Shown here piece after piece: positions 25,775 to 34,220 of a stretch of 64,000 nucleotides of DNA. The stretch spans positions 496,001 to 560,000 of the forward strand of contig NZ_JAHQRJ010000002.1 in NCBI RefSeq assembly GCF_019052805.1, in the 5' to 3' direction. The stretch comes from Noviherbaspirillum sp. L7-7A (GTDB taxonomy: Bacteria > Pseudomonadota > Gammaproteobacteria > Burkholderiales > Burkholderiaceae_D). The position numbers and the translations under genes are program-made. A model generated the notes under the pieces. It saw only the letters and a program-made list of their open reading frames with translations. It was not told the origin of the DNA and searched no databases. The stretch's first letter is position 1. Each line of letters starts with the position of its first letter.

Positions 25775-27252
25775 CAGGCCGCGCTCCTGACGGTTTGCTC
25801 GTCCAGGATGATGCGCGCGGTGGCCTTGGCCGAACCAACCACACCGGGTATGCCGGCGCCGGGGTGGGTGCCGGCGCCGACGAAATACAGGCCGGGTATC
25901 TGCTGGTCCTTGTTGTGGGTGCGGAAATAGGCGCTCTGCCACAGCACCGGCTCCAGCGAAAATGCCGAGCCGACATGGGCATTCAGTTCATCGCGGAAGT
26001 CGCATGGCGTGAAGATGCGCGAGGTAACGAGGTCGCGTTTCAGGTCCGGTATATAGTGGCGCTCCAGGTAGTCGAGGATGCGGTCGCGGTAGCGCGGGCC
26101 TTCGGTTTCCCAGTCGATGTCGGCATTGCCCAGGTGCGGCACCGGGGCCAACACGTAATAGGCGCTGTCGCCAGGCGGTGCAAGCGACGGGTCGGTCACG
26201 GTGGGCGCATGCAGATAGAGCGAGAAATCCTCCGCCAGCGCGGCGCCATGGAAGATGTCCTTGAGCAGCTCGCGGTAGCGCGGGCCGAACAGCACGGTAT
26301 GGTGCTCCAGGCCGGGCCGCGTGCCCCTCAGGCCGAAATAGATCACGAACAGCGACATCGAGAAGCGCTTCTTCTTCAGGCTAGCCGCCTTGCGCCGCGC
26401 CGGCGGATGCTGGCGCAGCAGCTTCTCGTAGGTATGCACCACGTCGGCATTGCTGGCGGCAAGGAGGCAGGGCAAGCGCTCGCCCGAGCGCAGCCGCACC
26501 GCGGCCACCCTGCCCTGTTCGACCAGGATTTCATCAACGGCGGCATTCATCCTGATCTCACCGCCAAGGTCGGTAAAGAGCTTGATCATGCCGCGGATCA
26601 GCGCTCCGGTGCCGCCCTGCGGGAAGAACACGCCCCACTGCCGTTCCAACGCATGGATCAGCGCATAGATCGATGAGGTCTCGAAGGGATTGCCGCCTAC
26701 CAGCAGCGAATGGAAGCTGAAGGCCTGGCGCAGATGCGGGTCCTTGATGAAGCGCGAGACGATGCCATAGACGCTGCGATAGCTCTCCAGTTTGATCAGC
26801 TGCGGCGCCACCTTCACCATGCTGCGGAAATCCGGAAACGGCACATGGCCGAGCTTGACATAGCCTTCTTCCAGCACCGCTTTCGAATAGTCGAGAAAAC
26901 GGCGATAGCCTGCCACATCGCCCGGCGACTTGGCGCCGATCTGGCGGTCCAGTGCCTCCTGGTCATTGACATAATTGAAGGAGTAGCCGTCCTCCCAGCA
27001 CAGCCGGTAGAAGGGGCTGACCGGCAGCAGCTTGACATAGTCGTCGAGCCGCCGGCCCGACAGCGCGAACAGTTCTTCCAGCGCGGTCGGGTCGGTGATC
27101 ACCGTCGGCCCCGCGTCGAAGGTGAAGCCCTGGTCCTCGTACACATAGGCGCGGCCGCCCGGCTTGTCGCGCTGTTCCAGCACGAGTGTCGGTATGCCGG
27201 CCGACTGCAGTCGGATGGCGAGCGCAAGCCCGCCGAATCCGCTACCGATCAC
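25774..27252 (-). CDS. crtI: Phytoene desaturase (lycopene-forming)
   Basis: About 492-496 aa. CrtI uses FAD to introduce four double bonds, converting phytoene to lycopene. The N-terminal dinucleotide fold VIGSGFGGLALAIRL, EQRDKPGGRAYVYEDQGF, FHSLLVGGNPF and the C-terminal FAD motif GAGTHPGAGIPGVVGSAKAT closely follow Pantoea-type CrtI. No ATG exists at the conserved start. The nearest accepted codon is GTG at 27252, overlapping the crtY stop as GTGA but 18 bases past AAAGGGG. The codon where homologues have Met is ATC at 27264, at ideal distance from that Shine-Dalgarno. The coordinates use the GTG. Confidence 0.88.
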   Translation of the reverse strand: MIGSGFGGLALAIRLQSAGIPTLVLEQRDKPGGRAYVYEDQGFTFDAGPTVITDPTALEELFALSGRRLDDYVKLLPVSPFYRLCWEDGYSFNYVNDQEALDRQIGAKSPGDVAGYRRFLDYSKAVLEEGYVKLGHVPFPDFRSMVKVAPQLIKLESYRSVYGIVSRFIKDPHLRQAFSFHSLLVGGNPFETSSIYALIHALERQWGVFFPQGGTGALIRGMIKLFTDLGGEIRMNAAVDEILVEQGRVAAVRLRSGERLPCLLAASNADVVHTYEKLLRQHPPARRKAASLKKKRFSMSLFVIYFGLRGTRPGLEHHTVLFGPRYRELLKDIFHGAALAEDFSLYLHAPTVTDPSLAPPGDSAYYVLAPVPHLGNADIDWETEGPRYRDRILDYLERHYIPDLKRDLVTSRIFTPCDFRDELNAHVGSAFSLEPVLWQSAYFRTHNKDQQIPGLYFVGAGTHPGAGIPGVVGSAKATARIILDEQTVRSAA

Positions 27253-28418
27253 GATGGCTTTGATGATGTTCCCCTTTCGATGTTGGCCATGGCCATGAAC
27301 GCCGCGCCCAGTGGCACCGGTGGCTTGCCTGATAGGATGCGCAGCTTGTCGGCCCAGTTCAGCCGGGCCGCATAAAACCGTTCGATGCGCGCCTGCGGCA
27401 GTCCATAGAAGCGCTGCAGCAGGCGGTAGCGCTGCGCCGGCGCGCTGGCGAAAAACAGCATGCGGTTCAACAGGCGCATGAAAAGTTGGCCGCGCCACTG
27501 CGCAATGGACCTGTCGCGGATGCAGTCGTGCGTTTCCGACAGGGCCGGCAATGCGGCGACCTCCTCGGCCAGCCGCACCGCAAACGGCAGCGAATAGCCG
27601 GTGGTGGCATGGAACAGCCCAGCACGCAGGCCGCTGCAGGCCAGATCGGACGGCTTGTCGCGCCAGAAGCGCTCGATGTCGCCCGACAGCGCAATCGGGA
27701 GCACGCCGCTTTCCTCGCGCTCCACCCGCTCCACTTGCCAGCCGCGGGCGGCGATGTAGTCGTCGATGCGGCGCCGCAGCTCGGCCTCGTCCAGTCCGGG
27801 CGCGCCGCTGTAGTAGGTGTCCTCGACCAGGATGCGGCGTTCGTCGAAGGGCAGCGTGTAGACGAAGCGGTAGCCGTCGTCCTGCGGCACGGTGGCGTCC
27901 ATGATGATGGGCAGCGCTTGGCCATGCGGCTGGCGCAGCAGCACTTCGCGGCCGACGAACTTCTGCCATGCATAGTGCATGTGCGGCGAGGCGGCATGGC
28001 CGCGGCCGTCGATCACCAGGCCGGCCTCCTGCCATGCGCCGTTGATGCGGGCGCCGGTGGCGCCGACCTCGTCCACCATGGCATCGAGCCGCACGACGCC
28101 GTCCAGCGCCTCCATCAGCACCTGATGGAAGCGGCTGGCGCTGATGCTGTAGCAGGGCGTGGACAGCCGGCGGCGATGCTCGGGGAAGCGCACTTCATAG
28201 CCGGGCCAGCAACGCACCACCAGCGGCGCCAGCCAGGCATGCTGCGCCGGCGTCAGGTCGGGGTGGTAGTAGGACCAGGTATGGTTGCCGCCCAGGGTTG
28301 CGCCACGTTCCACCAGCAAGATGCGCAGTTCGGGCCGCGCCTGGCGCAGGCGCCAGGCGATCAGGCCGTTGGCTAGGCCGCCGCCGACCAGCAGTACGTC
28401 AACCGGCGCGTCAGCCAT
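27249..28418 (-). CDS. crtY: Lycopene beta-cyclase
   Basis: A 389-aa CrtY-type cyclase that forms the two beta-ionone rings of beta-carotene. The flavin-binding fold VDVLLVGGGLANGLIAWRL is at the N-terminus, GGNHTWSYYHPDL follows, and FVYTLPFDERRILVEDTYYS and TTGYSLPFAVRLAE are family blocks. It starts at ATG 28418 behind AGGAGG, overlapping the crtX stop by eight bases, and its own stop overlaps the crtI start region. A longer upstream frame is a crtX shadow. Confidence 0.93.
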   Translation of the reverse strand: MADAPVDVLLVGGGLANGLIAWRLRQARPELRILLVERGATLGGNHTWSYYHPDLTPAQHAWLAPLVVRCWPGYEVRFPEHRRRLSTPCYSISASRFHQVLMEALDGVVRLDAMVDEVGATGARINGAWQEAGLVIDGRGHAASPHMHYAWQKFVGREVLLRQPHGQALPIIMDATVPQDDGYRFVYTLPFDERRILVEDTYYSGAPGLDEAELRRRIDDYIAARGWQVERVEREESGVLPIALSGDIERFWRDKPSDLACSGLRAGLFHATTGYSLPFAVRLAEEVAALPALSETHDCIRDRSIAQWRGQLFMRLLNRMLFFASAPAQRYRLLQRFYGLPQARIERFYAARLNWADKLRILSGKPPVPLGAAFMAMANIERGTSSKPS

Positions 28419-29694
28419 GGTCGAGCGCCTCCTCGATAGCGCGGCAGCCGGCCTGCACGCCATCCTCGGCCCGGCTCGGACCGGCAAGCCGGGCCGCTGC
28501 CTGACGCATGCGCCCGTCAGCGAGAATACGCGCCAGCGCGGCGCGCAGCGCATGGCGGCCGGCGCGCCGTTTCGGCAGCACCAGCGCCGCGCCTAATGCA
28601 CGCAGCCGCAGCGCATTGTCCATCTGGTCGTGCGCATGTGGCACGATGAGCTGCGGCTTGCCGGCGCGCAGCGCCTTGAACGAGGTGGCCGCGCCGCCGG
28701 AATGCACGATCACGGCGGCATGCGGAAACACCGCCTCGAATGGCGCATAGCCGATGCGCAGCGCGTCTTCAGGCAGCGGCGCCGGCAGGCTGGACGCGGC
28801 TGACAGCCCGCCCGTGACCAGCAATGCCCGCATGCCGAGCGCCGAAGCAGCCGCCAGGCCATCGGCATAGAAGTCACCGGCGTCGTTGCTGGCCGCGGAG
28901 CCGAGGGTGAAGACCGCCAGCGGTGCATCGTCCCGCGCCAGGAAGCGCCGCAGCGCATCCGGCAGCGCCGGCGCCTCGTCCAAGTAGAGCGCGGTGCCGG
29001 TCTGTACGGTCGAGGCCGGCCAGTCGGGCTGCGGCGCGCCCAGGAGCGGCGAGAACATCGCCAGCACCCGGCGGTCGGAATGCTGGCCCTCGTACAATGG
29101 ATGCTCACGCGAGGCGATGCCCAGTTCGGCGCGCAGCGCCAGCACGGGGTCGAGCCAGCGCTCGGTATGCTGCCTGACGTAGCCAAACACCTTGCCATGC
29201 AGCTCGGGCGAGCGCCCGCACAGCCAGGACAGCAGCGCGAACGGCAGGTAATTGGGTCGCTCGTGCAGCGAGAAGAAGGACATCGGCTGCAGCACCGCCG
29301 ACACCCAGGGCACGCCGGTACTAGCCGCCACGAGCGGCGCGGCCAGCGCCATCAGCGACTGGCTTACGAGCAGGTCGGCGCCGCGGCTGGCTTCGGCTAG
29401 GTCGGTATAGCTGTGACGTATCGCCGGCCCCAGGTAATGGCGATAGACGAATTCGCCGCCGCTTCGCGGATGCATGTAGCGGCGGTGGAAGGCCGGCGTG
29501 TTGTCGGGGTCGGGCCGCATGTGGCGAAACGCCAAGCCGGCCCGCACCACATGGGCTTCATGGGCGGCATTGGTGGCGACCGTGACCCGGTGCCCGCGCC
29601 GCCGCAGCTCGCCGCCCAGCGCTAGAAAGGGATGCAGGTCGCCCAGCGAGCCGGAGGTGGCGAACACGATGTGGCGGGACGGCAGGCTGCTCAT
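28411..29694 (-). CDS. crtX: Carotenoid glycosyltransferase (zeaxanthin/astaxanthin glucosyltransferase type)
   Basis: A 427-aa GT-B glycosyltransferase of the UGT/GT1 type, expected to transfer glucose from UDP-glucose to hydroxyl groups of xanthophylls. The N-terminal acceptor domain starts HIVFATSGSLGDLHPFLALG. The C-terminal donor domain has VFTLGSAASN and the nucleotide-sugar segment VIVHSGGAATSFKALRAGKP followed by HAHDQMDNALRL. The N-terminus is closer to sterol/macrolide-type UGTs than to the best-known Pantoea CrtX, so the exact sugar and acceptor are inferred from operon context. Start ATGA overlaps the crtW stop. Confidence 0.82.
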   Translation of the reverse strand: MSSLPSRHIVFATSGSLGDLHPFLALGGELRRRGHRVTVATNAAHEAHVVRAGLAFRHMRPDPDNTPAFHRRYMHPRSGGEFVYRHYLGPAIRHSYTDLAEASRGADLLVSQSLMALAAPLVAASTGVPWVSAVLQPMSFFSLHERPNYLPFALLSWLCGRSPELHGKVFGYVRQHTERWLDPVLALRAELGIASREHPLYEGQHSDRRVLAMFSPLLGAPQPDWPASTVQTGTALYLDEAPALPDALRRFLARDDAPLAVFTLGSAASNDAGDFYADGLAAASALGMRALLVTGGLSAASSLPAPLPEDALRIGYAPFEAVFPHAAVIVHSGGAATSFKALRAGKPQLIVPHAHDQMDNALRLRALGAALVLPKRRAGRHALRAALARILADGRMRQAAARLAGPSRAEDGVQAGCRAIEEALDHG

Positions 29695-30416
29695 CGCGAC
29701 CGCGCTCCCGGCAGGCGCCACCACGGCGTGCCCGGCTGCAAGTGATGCTCGTGGTGATAGCCGAAGTGAAAGCAGGTCAGCAGCGACAGCAGGTAGCCAA
29801 ACTCATTGCTGCGCGCGCGGTGGTGGTCGGCGAACTGGGCATCGCTGCGGTCGTCAACATGGCGGTGCGGCAGGAAGGTGCCGAAATAGAACAGCTGCAG
29901 GGAGGACACGATGCCCGGCACGGCGAAGAACAGCAGGATGTTCCACACGCTTGCGCCCAGCAGCATATAGGCCGACACCCGCAGCGACATGATCGCCAGT
30001 TCGCGCCAGCCGAAATAGGTGGTCAGGAATTGCAGGTACCAGCTCAGTGGCTGGTTAGCATGGGCAACAGCGAAGTCTGGGTCCTGCGCGCTGCCCGGGT
30101 TGCGGTGGTGCAGCTCGTGCTTGAGCTTGATGCGGCCGAAGGAAAAGCCGGCATATAGCAAGAGCGCCAGCCGGCCCACCATGTCGCCGCTGGCGCGCCG
30201 CGACGGCCACAGCGAGCCATGCATGGCGTCATGCGCCACGATGTACATGCCCACCGACAGCCAGGTCAGGAGTAGCAGTATCGGGGCCGCCAGCGCCGGC
30301 GCCCACGGCGCGCTCCAGTCAAACAGGAAGACCGCGGACAGATGCAGCGCGCTCCATGCGGCGATGATGGCCGTGGCCAGCGCCATGCCGATGCGGCCCT
30401 GCCTGGAGGGGTTCAT
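29691..30416 (-). CDS. crtW: Beta-carotene 4-ketolase
   Basis: A 241-aa di-iron membrane oxygenase that adds keto groups at C4/C4' of beta-ionone rings (canthaxanthin, astaxanthin). The His-box ligands are visible: HDAMHGSLWPSRR, KHELHHRNPG with DPDF, FGTFLPHR, and HFGYHHEHHLQPGTPWWRLP. The last block is diagnostic of CrtW as opposed to CrtO or fatty-acid desaturases. Four membrane helices are evident. It overlaps crtZ (ATGA) and crtX (ATGA), so it is fully embedded in the operon. Confidence 0.92.
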   Translation of the reverse strand: MNPSRQGRIGMALATAIIAAWSALHLSAVFLFDWSAPWAPALAAPILLLLTWLSVGMYIVAHDAMHGSLWPSRRASGDMVGRLALLLYAGFSFGRIKLKHELHHRNPGSAQDPDFAVAHANQPLSWYLQFLTTYFGWRELAIMSLRVSAYMLLGASVWNILLFFAVPGIVSSLQLFYFGTFLPHRHVDDRSDAQFADHHRARSNEFGYLLSLLTCFHFGYHHEHHLQPGTPWWRLPGARSR

Positions 30417-30883
30417 GGCTGGCGATCGCCGCCGCGCAGCTGCCGGCGTATCGCGTCGACCGGCGGGGCATACAGAAAACCGAAGGAGACGCCGTTCTCG
30501 CGGGTGCGTACGGCATGGTGCAGATGGTGGGCAGTGGCCAGGCGCTGCAGATAGCCGCTTCTTGGCCGCCAGGCAAGCGGCAAGCGCCGGTGGATGATCA
30601 CATCATGCAGGATGCCGTACAGCATGCCGTAGATCGTGATGCCCAGCGCAATCCACCACAGCCACGGCCGGCTGGCGCCGACCATGAACAGCAGGATGGT
30701 GGCGGCGGCGAACACGATGGCATACAGGTCGTTTTTTTCCCAACCGGCGCCCTTGGGCGCTTCATGATGCGAGCGGTGCCAGCCCCAGCCGAAGCCATGC
30801 ATCACATGCTTGTGGACCAGCGCGACCGCGAACTCCATCACAAACAGCGTGGCGATCAACAGAAAAAGATGAAAAGGGTTCAT
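30413..30883 (-). CDS. crtZ: Beta-carotene 3-hydroxylase
   Basis: A 156-aa non-heme di-iron membrane hydroxylase that adds 3/3' hydroxyls to beta-carotene or canthaxanthin. His clusters are HKHVMHGFGWGWHRSHHE, LHDVIIHRRLP and TAHHLHHAV, in the order typical of CrtZ. The ATG at 30883, just before MNPFHLFLLIATLF, is chosen over a longer frame that lacks family similarity. With CrtW it predicts astaxanthin. It appears to be the first intact carotenoid gene of the operon; a frameshifted MAPEG gene lies 142 bp upstream. Confidence 0.92.
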   Translation of the reverse strand: MNPFHLFLLIATLFVMEFAVALVHKHVMHGFGWGWHRSHHEAPKGAGWEKNDLYAIVFAAATILLFMVGASRPWLWWIALGITIYGMLYGILHDVIIHRRLPLAWRPRSGYLQRLATAHHLHHAVRTRENGVSFGFLYAPPVDAIRRQLRGGDRQP

Positions 30884-31025
30884 GCCTGCGGGAAACAGCC
30901 TGGTGGGAAGGAAGGGAAATGTCCTGAACCCAACAGTCGCATGAAACCCGCCGCAGCCGCAGGGCAGCGTGTAGGCTTGTTGATCTCGTTCAAACAGGCG
31001 CCCGGCGCCTGGCGCAGCGGCCGGT

Positions 31026-31441
31026 TCAGTCGCGGCCGGCAAGCGGGGCGAGCGCTGCGGACACATGCGCCAGCAGCAGGTAAAGGGAGGCTGAAAGCAG
31101 GGATGCCAGCGTCAGAGACATGCTGGCAACGCGGAAGCGGAAGTCTTCCGGGCTGCGGCTGACGCCCCCGGCATGCAGCGCCCGGCCGAGCAGCAGCGCT
31201 AGGCTCAGCGCATGGACCAGCATGACGTGGGCCGGCGCGATCTCGATCAGGTAAATCAGCAGCAGCGTCAGCGGCACGTATTTGGCGGAGTTGGCATGGG
31301 CCCGCATCGCCCTCTGAGCATGCGCTCGTCGCCGCTGTCGCCGATGGCGATGCGCAGCCAGCGGCGCAGGCGCAGGCTGCGCACGCTCAAGGCGGCATAG
31401 AGCATGGCCAGCAGCGCGGCATAGAGGCTCACAACGGGCAT
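31026..31441 (-). pseudogene. MAPEG-family membrane protein, frameshifted by an AG duplication
   Basis: MAPEG proteins are small four-helix membrane proteins, about 130 aa, related to microsomal glutathione transferases. The 5' part (from ATG 31441) reads MPVVSLYAALLAMLYAALSV and LRIAIGDSGDERML. The 3' part in another frame reads MRAHANSAKYVPLTLLLIYL and LLLGRALHAGGVSR. Removing one AG from the AGAG at 31312-31317 rejoins them as DERMLRAMRAHAN, giving a 137-aa protein of normal length. It is co-oriented with the crt operon. A sequencing error is the alternative. Confidence 0.7.
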
Positions 31442-31501
31442 GCGCTGGGCTGGGAGAAGGTGAAGGATGGAGACATCAGAAAGGGAAGCCGGTCCGCGGA
31501 C

Positions 31502-31693
31502 TTACCGCGGCGCCGGCTCGTCGGACGCCGGGACGCGCTGCGGCGGCAAAGCCTTCAAGTGGCGCGCCGGCGCTTGCTGCATGCTGTCGGCGGCGCGCCG
31601 CAGGTCGCTGACGCGCTCGCCCTGCCTGCGCACTCGCTCGCGCAAGCTCTCCAGACTAGAACTGGACAACGATGGATCATCCTGATTGTTCAC
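31502..31693 (-). CDS. Small hypothetical protein with coiled-coil tendency
   Basis: A 63-aa frame starting GTG at 31693, with AGGGGA about eight bases upstream. The sequence has a Ser/Asp-rich start (MNNQDDPSLSSSSLESLRER), an Arg/Glu-rich helix with heptad-like spacing, and a Pro/Ala-rich end. It is not recognised. The A+T-rich stretch just upstream (31700-31770) would suit a promoter, and the gene points toward the MAPEG/crt cluster 60 bp away. Confidence 0.45.
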   Translation of the reverse strand: MNNQDDPSLSSSSLESLRERVRRQGERVSDLRRAADSMQQAPARHLKALPPQRVPASDEPAPR

Positions 31694-31816
31694 ATGGGTC
31701 CCCTGCGAATAGCGTCTGCGAATTTTAATGTTGTATTTTTAATGCATCCAAGCCCGACGGTTATTTGTGTTGTTATTTGACACTGCGCCGGTCCGGCCAG
31801 CGCTGGCTCTGACTTC

Positions 31817-34084
31817 CTACAGCCATGAGTAGCGCATGCCCACCCAAATGCCGCGCGGCGCGCCGTAGCCGCGGAACTGCTCGCCCACCGGGTTGGCGCC
31901 GTCGAAGGTGCGGCCGGGGCCGGTGAAGGCATTCAGGCCCAGCACGCCGAGGTTGGCGTATTCCCGGTCGAACAGGTTATTGATGCGGGCAAAGACTTCC
32001 CAGCCTTTGGTAAGCATGTAGCGGGTGTCGAGATTGACCACGGTGTAGCCGGGCACCTTGCCGCGGGCATCGCTGTTGTTCTCGTCGCCACGGGCATACA
32101 TGCTGCCGGCAACCAGCAGGTTGGCGCCGACATCCCACTGCGGCGTGAGCGCATAGCCCATGCGCAGCTTCAGGCTGTGGCGCGGTATGCCGGGAACGCG
32201 GTCGCCGCTGCGAATCGCGATCGCGCCGTTCGCGTCGGCGCTGGTATTGGCCGGGCTGGTTTCGGCGAAGCCAGTGCGATAGGTTGCGTCGGTAAAGCCG
32301 TAGCGCGCGCTCGCCGACAGCTCGCCCCATTTGCCATTGACGCCCAGTTCCAGCCCCTGGCGCCGGGTCTGGCCAACATTCTGGAAATAGCCGGCATTGG
32401 TAGTTACGCCGCCGCTGGCGATGAACTGGATGTCGTCGTCCAGCACGGTGTGATAGAGCGCCGCGCTCCACGACACGCTTTCGCCCTGCTTGCCGCGCGC
32501 GCCTAGTTCCAGCGTCCTCGCCACCACCTTCTTCAGCGGCGGATCGGCCAGGAAGCTGTTGGGCAGCTTGCATGGTGCCTGCGGGTCGGCGCAGGTCAGT
32601 TCGATCGGGGTCGGCGCCCGCATGCCTTCGTTGTAGCTCACATAGGCGGTGGCCTGTGGCGTCGGATTGAAATTCAGGCCGACCGCCGGATTGAAGCGGG
32701 AGAAGCGATGGCTGCCATTGAGCTCGGGCGCCTCGCCGGTCTGGTCGCTGATGCTGACCCGCGCCATGTTGTAGCGGCCGGACAGCGTCATCGCCCAGCG
32801 CTCACTGAAGGCCAGCACATCGGAGACGAACAGGCCGTAATAGCGGTTGCGGGTTTTGGCGTCGGTGTCGAGTTCGAAGTCGCCGGTGCCGATGGTGCCG
32901 CGGCTGGAGGTGAATACTGCAGGTTGATCTTCCTGAGTGTATCGGGCGCGGCCGATGTCCACCGTGCCGCCGGCGACGAACTGGTTCTTCATGCCGGCCA
33001 GCTGGCCGGACACGGTCAGCTGCAGGCCGGCGCCATAGCTGTGCTGGCGGATGGCGGCGCGGTCGTTATGGGCCTGGCTGGCGTCGATCGCGCCATTCTC
33101 CACCTGTCCGAAATCGTCATTCACATTGCTGGAGATATTGCGATTGCGGTAGTTGCGGTAATACAGGTTCCCGCCCAGCAGCACATCGTCGTTCAGGAAG
33201 CGGCTGCCCTTGGCGGTCAGGAACATCAGCTTGTTGTCGTTGCGGTCTGGGTAGGTATAGGCCTGCCGGATATTCTCGGAAAAGGACCGCGGCAGTGTCT
33301 GGGTGCCTTCCAGCCGGTTGTCGGCGGCGGTCAGGCTGACGTCAAGGTCGGTGTCGCTAGTCTGGTAGCCGACCTTGCCGAAGAACTGCTGCACGCGGCT
33401 GCCATTGTGCTCGGCCCAGCCATGGTCGCGGGCGATATTGCCGGTCACGAAGTAATCAAGGTTGCCGCTCTTGCCGCCCTGCTCGAACTCTACCGCGCGG
33501 CGGCCGAAGGAGCCGGTGGACAACTGCACCGCGCCGCCCGGATAGGCGCTGCCGCTCTTGGTATAGACCGCCAGCGCGCCGCCCAAGGTATTCAGGCCGA
33601 ACGCCGGGTTGGAGCCGGGTATGAGCTGCATGTTGGCAATGGCCGACTGCGGCAGCAGGTCCCAGTTGACGGTGTCGCCGAACGGCTCGTTGATGCGCAC
33701 GCCATCCTGGAATACCGACAGGCCTTGCGGCACGCCCAGCAGCGGCGAGGCGGTGAAGCCGCGGAAACTGACGTCAGGCTGGTAGGGATTGCCCTGTGCC
33801 GCGTTCACCGTCACGCTGCCGGCGTTCTGCTCCAGATGGTCGGTCAGGGTCAGCTGGCGCTGCTGTTCTATCGTGCGACTGTTCAGAATTTGAACATTGG
33901 CTGGCACATTTTGTATCGCCGTGCCGAGGCCGGGCAGCATCGAAGTGCCCACGACTTCGACGGTGGGCAGCTCCAGCGCCTCGGCCGGGTTTTCCTGGGC
34001 ATGGATAATCGCGGGATCGGCTAGGGTGCCGGCCAGTGCGGCCAGGAGCGCGGTGCGCCGGAAGGGAACAGCGGCATGCGTCAT
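31817..34084 (-). CDS. TonB-dependent outer-membrane receptor
   Basis: A 755-aa receptor. The signal peptide is followed by a TonB-box-like LPTVEVVG, a plug domain (NVPANVQILNSRTIEQQ, RGFTASPLLGVPQGLSVFQD, PGSNPAFGLNTLGGALAV) and a 22-strand barrel ending in the aromatic MRYSWL. ARINNLFDREYANLG is the usual penultimate region. The ATG at 34084 has GGAGAG eight bases before it. The ligand is unknown: no ABC transporter or siderophore gene is near, and the upstream sequence shows only a very weak Fur-like match. It is downstream of, and co-oriented with, the GGDEF-EAL gene at 34221. Confidence 0.9.
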   Translation of the reverse strand: MTHAAVPFRRTALLAALAGTLADPAIIHAQENPAEALELPTVEVVGTSMLPGLGTAIQNVPANVQILNSRTIEQQRQLTLTDHLEQNAGSVTVNAAQGNPYQPDVSFRGFTASPLLGVPQGLSVFQDGVRINEPFGDTVNWDLLPQSAIANMQLIPGSNPAFGLNTLGGALAVYTKSGSAYPGGAVQLSTGSFGRRAVEFEQGGKSGNLDYFVTGNIARDHGWAEHNGSRVQQFFGKVGYQTSDTDLDVSLTAADNRLEGTQTLPRSFSENIRQAYTYPDRNDNKLMFLTAKGSRFLNDDVLLGGNLYYRNYRNRNISSNVNDDFGQVENGAIDASQAHNDRAAIRQHSYGAGLQLTVSGQLAGMKNQFVAGGTVDIGRARYTQEDQPAVFTSSRGTIGTGDFELDTDAKTRNRYYGLFVSDVLAFSERWAMTLSGRYNMARVSISDQTGEAPELNGSHRFSRFNPAVGLNFNPTPQATAYVSYNEGMRAPTPIELTCADPQAPCKLPNSFLADPPLKKVVARTLELGARGKQGESVSWSAALYHTVLDDDIQFIASGGVTTNAGYFQNVGQTRRQGLELGVNGKWGELSASARYGFTDATYRTGFAETSPANTSADANGAIAIRSGDRVPGIPRHSLKLRMGYALTPQWDVGANLLVAGSMYARGDENNSDARGKVPGYTVVNLDTRYMLTKGWEVFARINNLFDREYANLGVLGLNAFTGPGRTFDGANPVGEQFRGYGAPRGIWVGMRYSWL

Positions 34085-34220
34085 TCGATGTCTCTCCATG
34101 TTTATTTTTTTTGGTGCGGCCAAAGCATAGCAAACGCCACCGGAAAAATCGGTATCGATTGCGACTTGCAGGCCGGCATGGAGCGAGCAAGAAACATGCG
34201 CGCTGGTCAGACGTGGCGGC

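Noticed and set aside
27253-28035. Upstream extension of the crtI frame that would give a 753-aa fusion
   Set aside because: The extension overlaps crtY out of phase and is compositionally random; the homologous CrtI start is near 27264.
31694-31816. Strong sigma-70 promoter for the small gene at 31693
   Set aside because: The region is A+T-rich, but TTGGAT and TTAAAA with 17-bp spacing are only weak matches.
34085-34200. Fur box in front of the TonB-dependent receptor
   Set aside because: The best match, around 34145-34165, shares too few positions with the 19-bp Fur consensus to support iron control.
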